From NCBI GenBank assembly GCA_003971905.1, contig RSEE01000050.1:62001-126000 (forward strand): 64,000 nucleotides of DNA. The letters run 5' to 3'. Numbering within the stretch: position 1 is the first letter of the stretch; every line of letters starts with the position of its first letter. The notes under the pieces were generated by a model. It ran no database searches. It saw only the letters and a program-made list of their open reading frames with translations, and had not been told where the DNA came from. This stretch comes from Moniliella sp. 'wahieum'. Its lineage: Eukaryota; Basidiomycota; Moniliellomycetes; Moniliellales; Moniliellaceae. Shown piece after piece: positions 21,643 to 32,593 of this stretch. Position numbers and translations under genes: made by a program.

Positions 21643-23330
21643 CTACGCCTTGGGCAGCTCGCGATGGTTTTTGAACGAGGCGGAGCGGGCCAGTGCCCGC
21701 TTGGCCAGCTCCACAGTGTTCTTCTGGCGCTTGGTGAGCATACGTTCGCTGAGCTTGGGCTGGTGTTCCTCCGCATCTTGTGGAGCCAGGCAACGTTGGT
21801 GCTTTGCCGTTCGACCAACTCGTTGTTGACCAGCGCACGGGTCAGGTGGAACGCCTCAATCGACCGCGACGAGACGAGACCGTGGCGGGCGGTACGGCCC
21901 ATCTGGCGCACCTTGCGCACCTGCCCACGTGTGCGCGGCGACGTGGACTGGTACCACTCCCAGGAAAGCTTGTAGATGTCTCCGGCGGCGGGGAAGGGAG
22001 ACGCAATGTCCGTCTCGTACTTGACGTCGCTGGTGGACCCCTCGCCCGGACCGACCAGAGCTTCCCGCGCGCCCTGCCGGCCGGTGGTGGTACGGTTGCG
22101 GAAGCCCGAGCCGGGCCGCCTGGTCTCCTTGCGGACGGTAATGGTAGGGTAGCGCATAAAGATCACTGAGCAGGTGGTCCAGCTGACTTCGAGGTGCGGA
22201 GGAACAAAGAGGAAGGAGGCGGCATAGGGAACCGGGGTGAACGGACGCACACCCTTGGGCAACGGTTCCTTCTCGCCCTTGTTCTTCCTTTTGGCTTCCT
22301 TGGCTGCCTTCTCTGCTTTTTCCTCCTTGATCTCATCCTGCACCGCCTGCATCTCGGAGGAAGCAGCCTCCGCCGCGGCGTCCTTGTCGTCGGAAGACTT
22401 TCCTTCTTCCTCGGCTGCTGCCTCGGCCTTGGCCTCCTCTTGCACCTCGGGTTCTTCCGACGCTTCCTCCGCCTCCGCCTCTGCCTCCACCTCGAGCGCG
22501 CCCGTTTCGGCCCCCTTGAGCTTCTTCAGCTCCTTCTCCGTGTACCGCAGGAAAGGGATGCGAGACGGAGCACCTGAACCAAGTCGCCCGGTTCGAGCCA
22601 CAGACCCGGGTTGGTCACCACCACGCCGTTCAACTTGACGTGTCCGCCGAGGATGAGCGAGCGGGCCTTGTAGACCGACGAGGCAAAGCACGCGCGGAAC
22701 ACGACCACGTCCAGGCCACGCTCCACGTCACGCATGTACAGCTGCGCCATCGGAGGCTGGTCGTCGGCACTGGTCAAGAGCGTATCCGACGCATACTGCT
22801 CCCGGGCGGCCGAGAGCGGGGACTGGGCCACCTGGTACCCGCCAATGTCCACCACCTGGTTCGCCACATTGGCCTGTTCTCGAGCGCCCTTGTTGAGCCC
22901 GGCCGAGGTGCCGCCCTGGTTGAACGAAGGCAGGCGGAGCGGGACAAAGTAGCGCTTGAAACGGCCCTCTTGGATCCAGTCGCCGTGGTAGCCACGGGCA
23001 AAGCGCTTGGCCTTAAACCGTTGCTGGTAGACGGTGCCGTTGGAGCGGTTGAAGTAGATCTCGCTTCGCTTGCGCGGTTGAAGGTACGGTTGAGGATGTT
23101 GTAGAGGTTGTGCACGTTCCACGACATGCGCGGCAGCATGCCCTGGTCGTGGTGGCCAAACAGCTTTTTGCGCAAGCGCGAGCGGGTCTCGACGGGCGCC
23201 GAGGCGTGCAGGCGCGCAGCGGGCGTGACGGCCAGCGGGGCACGGGCGTGGCGCGCAGAGCGACGGGCGCAGTGAAGCGCATTGCGGACAGGGGACTGGC
23301 GCGCATCGCCGCCACGACCGAGACGCGCAT
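21643..23330 (-). CDS. NAM9: Mitochondrial small-subunit ribosomal protein uS4m (Nam9)
   Basis: A structural protein of the mitochondrial small ribosomal subunit that contacts 16S-type rRNA early in assembly. The N-terminus is basic and Ser/Ala rich like a targeting signal (MRVSVVAAMRASPLSAMRFT). RSRLRKKLFGHHDQGM and MSWNVHNLYNILNRTFN follow, typical of fungal uS4m. The S4 RNA-binding domain is seen in GLDVVVFRACFASSVYKARS and LILGGHVKLNGVVVTNPG. An acidic, Ala/Glu/Lys-rich insertion of about 100 residues (22515-22250) precedes TPVPYAASFLFVPPHLEVSW and SDVKYETDIASPFPA. The end is NTVELAKRALARSASFKNH and a TAG at 21643. Frame changes near 23230, 23070, 22545 and 21780 look like lost bases. Starts at 23447 or 23282 are possible alternatives. 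Confidence 0.85.
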
Positions 23331-24288
23331 CGGGAATGGACGGTGGGAAGCCCAGCGCAGCCTTCGCCGCACGCCCGCCGGGAAACTTGTCTGGTCGAGC
23401 CCCACCAGAAGAAAAGCGGAATTTGGAATGCCGCTGCTGGCCGCCATTCCGCCTGGCACCATGTGACTAACCAACTACTCGCCCGCGCGCGGTGCACGTG
23501 ACGTGCCCGGCGCTGGCCGCTGGCGCTCCTCCTGAGGCCTGATGGGGGGCTGCGCGTGGGCCTCTCCTGGCTACCCCCCCCGCCGCCAACGGCTGCTCAT
23601 GCACTCATCCTCATCCACCCCAACCACTGCGTGCGTGCCAGGGGGCTGCCGTTCATGTAGTCGCAGCGACAGCTCTGCCCGCCGCCTGTTCCCCCCGCAC
23701 GTGCTGTTGCGCATGCTACCGAGGGTGTATTTGGACTTTTGGACTGGACGTCTTGGTCGCTTTTGAGGCCAGCTGAGCAAACAGGGCCTCCTGCCCCTTC
23801 GACGAGTCCGTGCAACAGCAAACTGACCAAAAGGAAGCAGCAGCCCACTCCTATGATTCGTAACTTGCAGTTCTAGTCTGTTCGAGTCCATCTTGGCCGT
23901 CGCGGTGAGCGCCTGGAACGGAGATAGTCGATGCCGTGGATCCCTGATGGAGACGACCATGGCCGTCGGGCGCGGTCGGCTACTCTCGGCCCACGCGGCT
24001 TTGCTGAGCGCTGACGGCGATAGGGCTCCTTTGGCTGGGACGCGGACACCGACACGTGCTTGGTCGGGAGGATCTGACGGTCCCTCGGAGTTAATAACAG
24101 AGTCAGTCACTCAGGCTGAGCAGGAACCGGGTCAAGCCAATATTTACGGAAACGCCAGCGCCAAGCTGTCGAGTCAAAAAAAGTCAAAAGTCAAAAAGAG
24201 GTGGCCAGTGCGTCGCTCGGGCCCATTTAAGTCGCCCCCCACCACCATACCCTTGACTACCTCACCCCCACATCCACCCTTTGGCCCC
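23331..24288. promoter_or_regulatory. Divergent intergenic between uS4m and the PhzF-like gene
   Basis: CACGTGAC lies at 23495, about 165 bp before the uS4m start. A TATA-like CATTTAAG at 24224-24231 sits about 60 bp before the PhzF-like ATG, with a C-rich stretch between. Other open frames here overlap GC-rich DNA without family support. Confidence 0.55.
24224..24231 (+). promoter_or_regulatory. TATA-like element of the PhzF-like gene
   Basis: CATTTAAG 58 bp upstream of the ATG at 24289, in an otherwise C-rich stretch. Similar TTTTAA or TATA elements stand 60-110 bp before several other genes in the window. Confidence 0.4.
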
Positions 24289-25214
24289 ATGACCAGCCGT
24301 CCCTTTGTGCAAGTTGACGTGTTTACCCTCTCCCCCACGGCCGGGTACACGGGGAACCCCGTGGCGGTCGTGCAGGATGCGACGGGCCTGACGACGGAGC
24401 AAGCAGCAGTTTGCCAACTGGACCAACTTGAGCGAAACCACCTTTCTTTTGCTCCCACCGAGGCCGGCGCGGACTACCATGTGCGCATCTTTACCCCGCA
24501 GAGCGAGCTGCCGTTTGCTGGGCATCCTACCCTCGGATCGGCGCATGCCTGGCTCGCACTTACCGGCCAGACGAAGGACGAGCTGGTGCAGCAGTGCGGG
24601 CTGGGCGCGGTGCGGATCAAGCGGATTGACGGGCGGCTGAGTTTGGCTGCGCCGCCGCTGCGGGTGGACGAGGAGGTGGACCCGGTCCTGGCGCAAAGGG
24701 ACTGGAGGCGTGTGGGTGCCACCGGAGCTGGTGCAAGCTTCGCGACGCATGACCAACGGGCCTGACTTTCACATCTTTCTCCCTCTTCGGCCGAGGAGGT
24801 GTTGGCGCTTGAGCCCAACATGAGCGCCTTGCGTGCCATTGACTCAGGCTCCGGATGGGGGTTCATTGCTCCCTACCTCTCTCCCAAGCCCGGCACGCCA
24901 GACTTTGAATGCCGCATGTTCTACCCCAGACGGGGGTGGACGAAGACCCTATCACCGGTAGCTTTAAGTACGTTCTACGTTGCCCTTTCCCAGCTGTGCT
25001 CTCGGCGTGGATCCGAGTACCTGACCTTCCTCTTCCCGCGCAGTGCTGCAGCGGCCCAATGGCTCATCCGCACAGGCAAGGCACCTGCTTCGTACCTCTG
25101 TAGCCAAGGCACCATCCTCGGCCGCAAGGCCGAGTCCACGTCCGCTCCGACTCGGACAACATTTGGATTGGCGGAGAGACGGTGACCTGCATCGAGGGCA
25201 AAGTGGTCATCTAA
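24289..25214 (+). CDS. PhzF-family isomerase/epimerase-like protein
   Basis: Member of the PhzF (diaminopimelate-epimerase fold) family, known for cofactor-free proton shifts. Substrates of fungal members are unknown, so a phenazine role should not be assumed. The start MTSRPFVQVDVFT matches the family opening, and GYTGNPVAVVQDA follows. NLSETTFL carries the expected catalytic Glu. FTPQSELPFAGHPTLGSAHAWL is the hallmark segment, and DEDPITGSF is the second hallmark near 24940. The C-terminal half reads GRKGRVHVRS with two-frame support, then WIGGETVTCIEGKVVI and TAA at 25212. One intron from about 24968 (GTACGTTC) to about 25041 (CGCGCAG) fits. Frame changes near 24410, 24440, 24710, 24780 and 24925 look like lost bases. 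Length of about 290 residues is normal. Confidence 0.87.
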
Positions 25215-25973
25215 GATTGGTCGCACCTCGTTTGGAGCGGTCGGGTCGAGGTGGAGCAGCTGGTTGGCGGGACAAGTAGGTTCGAAATCCGAAAACGAAT
25301 GGGCGCTTGCTCCTTGAACTAAACGATGATGCATGTGCTCCCCCCACCGGCGAGAAGAAAGCTCGATCTTCTTTTCGGCTCTCTGCTATCTTAGCTCGTA
25401 TCCATACTTGTTATATGGGTTGCCTTTGTCTGGGTCCTTGTTCTCCTATCGCCGCCATCCTGGGCAAGACCACGCGTTTTTAGAAACCCATCACAGCTGG
25501 AATACGTGGGCCATATGGGCATCGCATTCGATCTTGTCCATAGGCAGAAGGGAAACGAAACCAAGGACAAATAACAGGGGGAGGGGGAGAGAGGGATGGG
25601 AAAGCTGCATGCATGCTGCGCCGGCAGGCCAGCAGCCCCTCTCTATGAAGGCAGTACGAGTACGATGCGACTAGGTATAGTCACTTGAGCCCGCTGGGCA
25701 GCCCGCCTGAAGCGTCTCGGCAGCAATGGGATAGGGCATGAGTGGGGTCAAGCAGGAGCCACATCAAGAGGCAAAGAGGACACAGACAGTATGTACGGCT
25801 GGAACAGGGAGCAGGAGGGGGAATGGACCCAGGCGAGGGAGAGCAAAGTCAACGTTCAAGGTCAACGTTCGACGGGTGTGCAAGAAGCAAAAAAAAGAGG
25901 ATACGGGGCGGGGGCCGCGCGGGCAGGGAGGGATGCGGAGGAGAGGGGGGTGAAGAGCAGCATGGCTAGATGG
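25215..25973. other. Intergenic, 760 bp
   Basis: 3' flanks of two convergent genes. Contains GTCAACGTTCAAGGTCAACG near 25847-25868, a member of the dispersed AACGTT motif. If the YABBY-like gene reads straight on without a frame change, its stop would be at 25862 inside this stretch. Confidence 0.45.
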
Positions 25974-26645
25974 CTAGGCAGACGTGTTGGCCGCTGGCGT
26001 CTGCTCTGCGTCGGCTTCTTCTTGGGGTTGGTCGGGTGGAAATGCCATTCATGGGCGGCGATGCCAAACGCTTTGTGGGTCATGCCTTCGCGGCGGGCGC
26101 GCACCAAGGCGACGGCCTTGGACATGTACACATTGTACGGGGACCAAGGCCGCTTGCGCCGCGGTGGAGGCGACTCGTCCTGCTTGGGGGATTGTTCAAG
26201 CGCTTTTGGGGTGCGCGTTCGCTTGAGGGCGGGGGGGCGAGCGGACCTGGCGGGGGGCGGGAACGACCTCGGGCGCGAGCGAGGCGAACAGGGGCGCGTC
26301 GGGGACAGGCGGCGCATGGGTGGAGGGGATGTGGAAGAGGGGGGGCATGTGCTCCGCGGGCGCGGCCGGTCGAGCCTGGGCGGGGGGGCGACGCGGCCCA
26401 GTCCGGGTGGGGTGGGGGAGGGGGCACGAGGGCAGAGGTGGGGCAAAGGCGGTGTTGGGGTCGAGCGGGGGCGAGGAGCTCCAGGGGGGGAGCGAGCGGT
26501 AGGTGGGCTGGGAGGAGAGGAGGGAGGGGCCGAGGCGCGGGTCGGTCGTCAGCAGACAGTCGTCCAGGTGGGGCGTGGCGAGGCCGACGGCGGGGGCGGC
26601 GGCGGCATAGTGGGGGGGCAGCGCGTACGCGTGGTAGCCGGACAT
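25974..26645 (-). CDS. YABBY/HMG-box-like nuclear protein with Pro-rich N-terminus
   Basis: A probable chromatin or DNA-binding protein. The start MSGYHAYALPPHYAAA is followed by about 150 Pro/Ala/Ser-rich residues. Then a basic stretch, PPPRRKRPWSPYNVYMSKAV, leads into MTHKAFGIAAHEWHFHP. The order KRPxSPYNxYM ... MTHKxAF..AAxxW is the signature shared by plant YABBY domains and their small fungal relatives, which are HMG-box-like. A frame change near 26220 separates the two halves. At the C-terminus one frame gives PQEEADAEQTPAANTSA and a TAG at 25974, while the other runs to 25862 with a less plausible sequence. I prefer the first. ATG at 26645 follows a striking C-rich leader. DNA target and role are unknown. 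Confidence 0.65.
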
Positions 26646-26671
26646 GTGCACTCTCACGCCGGGCGGCGGCA

Positions 26672-26716
26672 GGGGGTTGGGGGGGGTGGGGGTGGGGGTG
26701 GGGGTGGGGGCGGCGG
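26672..26716. repeat. G-rich tract (GGGGGT repeats) upstream of the YABBY-like start
   Basis: About 45 bases of GGGGGT-type repeats on the plus strand, 27-71 bp before the ATG of the minus-strand gene. At least four G-runs of five bases, spaced by single T bases, could fold as a G-quadruplex on the template strand. Confidence 0.7.
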
Positions 26717-28557
26717 ACGGGGTGGTGGGTCGGCCGAGGGAGAAGGAAGGGCAGCGGGGACCAGAGGGCAGGCTTGGTTTCAATTGGGCAGCGTGGCGCG
26801 CACCAACGCGGGCGGCGGGTCTCCTGGCGTCGCTGGCGCCAACGGGAGAGCGGCTGAGCGATCCCGATCAGAGCAGCCCGCCGGTCGCCGCGACGCCACG
26901 ACTGGACTGGGACTGGGACTGGGGCTGGCTCACCGCGGGGAGGCCGCGCTGTCAGGCGGCCGTCACGCATCATGCATCACACTGCTCGCCTGCATCACAC
27001 GTGCCACATGCCACATGCCATGCGCCTTGCCACATGTCACCGGGTCACCGCCCCCTGGCGGCACTGGCGCCGTGCCCGCGTGTGCCGAGGCGCGGCAGCG
27101 GAGCGGCACGCAGCGGTGCGCCCTGGCAGGCACCGCGCAGGCACCGCGCAGGCTGTGACGTGGGAGCGGGCACAATCTGGCCCAGCGCCAGAGCCACTAG
27201 CCACGAGCCACTAGCCACTGCGCTCGGCCGCGCTGCGCCAGTGCTTGCCCGGCTCCGGGCGAAGCCTGAAGCTCTGCGATCTGAGATCGCAAGCTGGCAG
27301 CCTGCCGCTGCAGCGCTGAATGTGGGGAGCAGCCGGGGCAGCCGCAGCCGCACGGCGCCAGTGTGGCTCCACGCCGCTCCGCTGCCCGGCTGGCGCCGGG
27401 GGCGCCACAGTGCGCAGGCGCGGCCACGTGCCTGAGCGCCTGAGCTCCGGACAAGCGCTGGGCGCTGGGCAGGGGCAGTGTGGGCTGTTGGGAACGGGCG
27501 CAGGGAGCGGCCCGGAGCGCTGCGCTCGCAGTGTGCCCACCCGCCCGCACGCCCATCCCACATCCGCCGCCTGCGCCATCCCTCGACATGCACACCTCCA
27601 CATCCCGCGACGGTCGCACTCAGCCAGGCTCAGCCGGCCTGAGCGCCCTGAGCGCTGGCCGTGGCTGGGTGACCAGGTCAGCCGAGGCGGAAGCGTGGCG
27701 GAGCGGTGGCGGCGGTCACCTGACCGGCCTGACCTCTCTGAGCTTGCGAGGGCAAAACTGGGCTCATCGATCGCTGATTCATGTTTGGTCGAGGGCTGAT
27801 CGAGCTGATCCATTTCACCCGTTGCTCCGCCAGAGCGCGGCCGGCGGGTGTGGCGGCCAACCCAACCATCCTGCATCTCCCTCGTTGGAGACAGCGGCGC
27901 TGCGCGGGTGCGTTTGAACGTTTGACGCTCGAGTTGAACGTTCAAGTTGAACATTGAATCTGCAGGCACCGCAAAGGTGTGGGGTGTGTGGGTAGGCAAG
28001 TGGGTAGGCTGTGCATCCGATAAGCGTTTCAATATTCACGCGTTGCCCGCGTGCTTGCGGTAGGGTTAGCTGGTTGCTGGGCAATGCCCAAGCACGCCAT
28101 TTGGACGCACATGGCGCCTAGGCCGCAAGCATGGCACGGCCCTGCTCGGTGCAACGCCGCGCCTTCCGCTTGAAAGTTGCTGCGGAGATGTCGGGGGCAG
28201 AGGGGCGGAATGGGCTGGTTGGGCGCCGGCGGGCACAGGGCCAGTGGCAGACGGCGGGGCGGGCGGAAGGGTGAAAGTTGCAGCGCTGGCGTGGTGCGGC
28301 GTGGTGCGGCCGGCGCAGTGGCGGGATGGCAGCGCGCGCGAGGCCGGGCATGGGAGGGATAGATGCTTGGCTGGCCAGCACCCAGCAGCAAAAAACCACA
28401 GCAGCTGCCCGCACGTGGCCAGCGATCCAATCGAAAAAAATTGGCGCTTTTAAAAGCCCCCCCTACGTTTCTTCTCACCGCCTCTCTCCTCTTCCTTCCC
28501 CCCCCCGTCCCCTCTCCTTCTCTCCCGCCCTCCCGCCCATCCGCCTGCTCCTGCGCC
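26717..28557. other. Intergenic, 1.8 kb, very GC-rich, no supported gene
   Basis: Divergent spacer between the YABBY-like gene and SAM synthetase. It is full of GAGCGCCTGAGC and CACATGCCACATGCC type short repeats, and TTGAACGTTCAAGTTGAACATTG near 27932-27955. CACGTG lies at 28412. Several open frames exceed 140 codons on both strands, but they are Arg/Ala/Pro rich, overlap one another and carry no domain. Confidence 0.5.
28447..28456 (+). promoter_or_regulatory. TATA-like element of SAM synthetase
   Basis: CTTTTAAAAG, 102 bp before the ATG at 28558, followed by a long C/T-rich leader (28457-28550), a common layout for strongly expressed fungal genes. Confidence 0.5.
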
Positions 28558-29811
28558 ATGGCTGCCAACGGTGTTTCGTTCCACAACCACAAGCTGCCCG
28601 AGGGGCACTTCCTCTTCACGTCGTACGTCCCTCCCCGCGCTGGCCCCGGCTCGCTCCTCTCTCGTGCCTAACCCATTCCTTCTTGCGCTTAGCGAGTCGG
28701 TCGGCGAGGGCCACCCCGACAAGATCTGTGACCAAGTGTCCGATGCCATCCTCGACGCGTGCCTCGCCCAGGACCCCAACTCGAAGGTTGCTTGCGAGAC
28801 GGCAACCAAGACGGGCATGGTGATGGTCTTTGGTGAGATCACGACCAAGGCGGTGATTGACTACCAAAAGGTCATTCGCGACACGATCAAGGAGATTGGG
28901 TACGACGACAGCGCCAAGGGCTTTGACTACAAGACGTGCAATGTGCTGGTTGCCATTGAGCAGCAGAGCCCGGACATTGCCCAGGGCCTGGACCATGGCT
29001 CGTTGGAAGACCATGGTGCCGGCGACCAGGGCATCATGTTTGGCTATGCTACGGATGAGACGCCCGAGCTCATGCCGCTCACGCTTACCCTCGCCCACAA
29101 GCTGAACCGTGCGCTGACGGTCGCACGCAAGACGGGTGCGCTCCCCTGGCTGCGCCCCGACACCAAGACCCAGGTCACGGTCCAGTACAAGAAGGATGGC
29201 GGTGCGGTGGTGCCCGTTCGTGTGGACACGGTTGTTGTCTCGACCCAGCACTCGGACGAGGTTACGACGGAGCACCTGCGCGCCGAGATTCTCGAGAAGA
29301 TCATCAAGGAGGTCATTCCTGCCAACCTGATTGACGAGCACACATCTACCACATCCAGCCTTCCGGCCGCTTTGTCATTGGCGGGCCTCAGGGCGATGCG
29401 GGTCTGACCGGCCGCAAGATCATTGTCGACACGTACGGCGGCTGGGGCGCGCACGGTGGTGGTGCGTTTTCGGGCAAGGACTTTTCCAAGGTGGACCGCT
29501 CGGCGGCCTACACGGCGCGTTGGGTGGCCAAGTCGCTCGTTGCTGCCGGTCTGGCCCGCCGGGCGTTGGTGCAGCTTTCGTACGCGATTGGTGTCGCCGA
29601 ACCGCTGTCGGTCTTTGTCGAGTCGTACGGCACCTCGACCAAGACGGATGCTGAGCTGGTGGACATTGTGCGCAAGAACTTTAACCTCAAGCCCGGTGTG
29701 ATTGTGCACCACCTCGAGCTCCAAAAGCCCATCTACCGCTCCACTGCCTCGTATGGCCACTTTGGCCGCCCCGAGTTCACCTGGGAGCAGCCCAAGAAGC
29801 TCACGCTTTAA
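28558..29811 (+). CDS. SAM2: S-adenosylmethionine synthetase
   Basis: Makes S-adenosylmethionine from methionine and ATP in the cytosol. Starts [20 protein letters not shown]. An intron at 28623-28692 interrupts just before [11 protein letters not shown], the first signature with its ATP-binding His. [15 protein letters not shown] follows in the expected place, read here as [15 protein letters not shown]. Further on come [21 protein letters not shown] and [20 protein letters not shown], which holds the [13 protein letters not shown] loop, then [18 protein letters not shown]. The end is [18 protein letters not shown] and TAA. The single frame change lies near 29341, where CACACATC stands for an expected CACACCATC, so one C is missing. 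In an essential, otherwise perfectly conserved enzyme this is best read as a sequence error. Fungal species often have one or two copies; the SAM1/SAM2 distinction cannot be made. Confidence 0.96.
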
Positions 29812-30616
29812 TTTTTTCCCAATGTTTTCCCACGACCCTGCACCCTTGGTTCAACTCCAAGCGGGTCTTGCCTGTCGTTGCTCGCTCCCCCTCACCCCCT
29901 CGGCGACCTCTGACACCCACCTCGTAACTTCTGTCCTTTCCCTTGTTCGTCTCAACGACTTCCATGTATCTCGATACGCGTGTACAACAACATGTCGGTT
30001 CACCCCGGACCATGATTCCCCCTTCCCATCATCATTGCATTGCTTCAACGGCTTACCAGCACACCCCTGTTGTCGTAATCTCTGCATTGTAGTTCCTTCG
30101 CTCTAACCAAGTCTCGATGCACGCCATATGGGCCGCGATGCAGCTGTTGTGCATTCTGGTCTGTGGTGAACGAGGCGGTATTGGGGAGGCGGAAGGGCGG
30201 CTGCGCGCCAACGCAGTCGGATGTCTGGTCCATTGGGTACCAGTTGCCCCGAAGACGAAGAGACTTTCTTTTTCTGCAGCGTTCCACGAAATCCGACAAG
30301 TGGTCCGAGCGCACGTGCTTCTTGCTTGTAGCGGCAAGAAGAGCCCATTCGATTGCTAACACCGGAGATTAGACTGGTAGGCCAAAACACGTGACCTGTG
30401 CTGGTCGGCGTAGGCGCCAGCCAAGGCCGAATCCGAGAGGCGCCTGTCGCATGTTGGGGCGGTCAATATGAGCTGCTTGCGCAGGCCGCCGAAGATGAGA
30501 CGACATCAGCGGGCCAAGCATAAATAAACCCCGGGCCTGTCGTCCTTTTTACTCCGCTCGTCCTTCTTGTCCCCGTACCACCTCCTCCCCTTTCGCTTTC
30601 GCCCTCACCTGCACCC
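29812..30616. promoter_or_regulatory. Intergenic between SAM synthetase and 3-HAO
   Basis: About 800 bp. CACGTGAC at 30388 and CATAAATAAA at 30518-30527 mark the promoter of the next gene. Nothing coding is supported. Confidence 0.55.
30518..30527 (+). promoter_or_regulatory. TATA element of the 3-HAO gene
   Basis: CATAAATAAA, 90 bp before the ATG at 30617, followed by a C/T-rich leader. CACGTGAC lies 130 bp further upstream. Confidence 0.5.
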
Positions 30617-31262
30617 ATGGTCATTCCGCCACTCAACTTCCCCCGCTGGGTGGAGGAGAACAAGGAGCGTCTGGCGCCTCCGGTGGGCAACTTTTGCCTC
30701 TTCCGCTCGCAGGACTACACGGTCATGGTCGTTGGCGGGCCGAACCAGCGCAGCGACTACCACTTCCAGCCCACCGAGGAGTTCTTTTATCAGGTCCAGG
30801 GCGACATGCTGCTCAAGATCATTGAGGATGGCAAGTTCAAGGATGTGCCAATCAAGGAAGGAGAGATGTTTATGCTTCCGGCCAACACGGCCCACTCGCC
30901 CATCCGCTTCGAAAACACCGTTGGCCTCGTCGTCGAGCGCACCCGTCCCGAGGGACAGAACGGTACGTGTCTAACCCCCCCCGCCCCTACCTGTGGATGG
31001 TCCAGCGCCCGAGCCGCCCAACGCTAACCCCATGAACCCAGATGAGCTGCGGTGGTACTGTCCCAACACGAAGGCGCACGCGGAACCCACGTTGATCCGC
31101 AAGGCCAGCTTCTACTGCACCGACTTGGGCACCCAACTCAAGCCGCACATTACCCAATGGAACGAGGAGCCCCAACTTCGCATCTGCTCGGGCTGTGGGT
31201 ACCATGCTGCCGCCCGGGAGCTCATCCCGCCTACTGAAACGGTGCACAGCAAGCAGCCCTAA
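30617..31262 (+). CDS. BNA1: 3-hydroxyanthranilate 3,4-dioxygenase
   Basis: Cytosolic non-heme iron dioxygenase that opens the ring of 3-hydroxyanthranilate on the kynurenine route to NAD. The start MVIPPLNFPRWVEENKERL is typical. Cupin-type iron ligands are visible: His and Glu in DYHFQPTEEFFYQ, and His in PANTAHSPIRF. The conserved VVERTRPEGQN stretch is cut by an intron, 30963-31041, that splits an Asp codon. Exon two gives ELRWYC, SFYCTDLGTQLKPHI and LRICSGCGYHA, the end region that in bacterial homologues carries a second metal site; here the first CxxC is reduced to one Cys. Frame is intact, about 188 residues, normal for the family. Confidence 0.96.
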
Positions 31263-31916
31263 CGCGTAACACGTAACACGCTGCATTCCTCCTCCGTCCG
31301 CGCCCCCGGCCAGCAGCACTTGGGGAAGGCCGAGCTGGGTGCTGGTGGACTAAGGGTTGTTCGGAGGCAGCAGAAGGTAGGTGGATGTACGAGATGGCAT
31401 GATTGGAACACACTCAGATCATTGTGCATAGCGTCAGAGGGGCAACCTGGTAGCCGACAGTCTACCTGGCGCGCTGGAAAAATGAGGGCGCTGAGGCTGC
31501 GGCTCAGCTTGAGGTTTGCCAGGGGACATGCCAGTTGTTCTTGCCTTTCGCGTAGTGCAAGTGCTGCTGCGCTCGCTCAGTGAGTGTAAGCGGCCGCTCC
31601 AACGTGATTAACGATGGCAGTCGCCGACTGGTCACCGTGACGTGTGACATGTGACGTGTGACGTGTGACGCGTGATGCTCATGCGCGGCCTGTGATGAGC
31701 TTGGCAGGTAAAATTGCAAATCAGCGCTCAGCCTAAGCGCTGAGGCTCAGCACGGGGCAACCCTGGCATGCAACCCTAATGGTAACAATTATTGCGGGCG
31801 CCGCAGCTTTCGTCAGGATGCCCCGCCCCCGTAACCCGCAAAAGCATAGGAACAGCCGCCGTGGATACTTTTTCTTTTCTCTCCACCGCCATCTTGCCAA
31901 GCGTGCGACTGCCAAG
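31263..31916. other. Intergenic with GTGAC-type tandem repeats
   Basis: Holds CGTGACGTGTGACATGTGAC and like units at about 31634-31680, and AGCGCTGAGG/CTCAGCGC units near 31720-31750. It must contain the promoter of the uL1 gene; the leader just before the ATG is C/T rich. Confidence 0.55.
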
Positions 31917-32593
31917 ATGTCCAAGATCCAGGTCTCGTCCGTCCGTGCCTCGCTGCAGGAGCTGCTGAAGGCCAGCGAGGAGAAGCACCGTAACTTTAAC
32001 GAGACGGTGGAGCTGCAGATTGGTCTCAAGAACTACGACCCGCAGCGTGACAAGCGTTTCAGCGGCACGATCAAGCTGCCCCATGTGCCGCGCCCGCGCA
32101 TGACGGTGTGCATTCTTGCGGATGCTGCGCACGTGGACCAGGCCAAGCTGATTGGGCTTGACTTTATGACGGTGGAGGACCTCAAGAAGCTCAACAAGAA
32201 CAAGAAGCTGGTCAAGAAGCTGGCCAAGAAGTTTGATGCGTTCCTGGCCTCGGAGGCGCTCATCAAGCAGATCCCGCGTCTGCTCGGCCCCGGTCTGTCC
32301 AAGGCGGGCAAGTTCCCCACGCCCGTCTCGCACGCCGACGACCTGGAGAAGAAGGCGATTGAGGTCAAGTCGACGATCAAGTTCCAGCTAAGAAGGTGCT
32401 CTGTCTCGGTGTGGCCATTGGCCACGTGCAGATGTCCGACGAGGAGCTGCTCGCCAACGTGATGCTTGCCATCAACTTCCTCATCTCGCTGCTCAAGAAG
32501 AACTGGCAGAACGTCAAGTCGCTCAACGTCAAGTCGACCATGGGCCACCCTTACCGCTGTACTAAACAGGTCGCTGATTTCCTTTTGGCATGA
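31917..32593 (+). CDS. RPL1: Cytosolic ribosomal protein uL1 (L10a)
   Basis: Large-subunit protein forming the L1 stalk that guides deacylated tRNA out of the E site. Starts [20 protein letters not shown] and runs through [40 protein letters not shown], the [20 protein letters not shown] basic stretch, then [18 protein letters not shown]. The last third changes frame near 32390: FQL is followed in the next frame by [15 protein letters not shown], through to [19 protein letters not shown]. Inserting one base after CAGCT restores AAGAAG, so a C or G is missing. No intron is needed. Length of 217-218 residues is exactly that of the family. This gene is a strong witness for base-loss errors in the sequence. 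Confidence 0.96.

Noticed and set aside
24289-25214. A phenazine biosynthesis locus
   Set aside because: PhzF-like proteins are widespread in organisms that make no phenazine, and no other phz-type gene lies nearby.
26960-28032. Several frames of 140-270 codons on both strands between the YABBY-like gene and SAM synthetase
   Set aside because: They overlap each other on opposite strands, are Ala/Arg/Pro rich and show no domain. The DNA is made of short GC-rich repeats.
28558-32593. A metabolic gene cluster (SAM synthetase, BNA1, uL1)
   Set aside because: The enzymes belong to unrelated pathways and each has its own promoter. Nothing suggests coordinated function.
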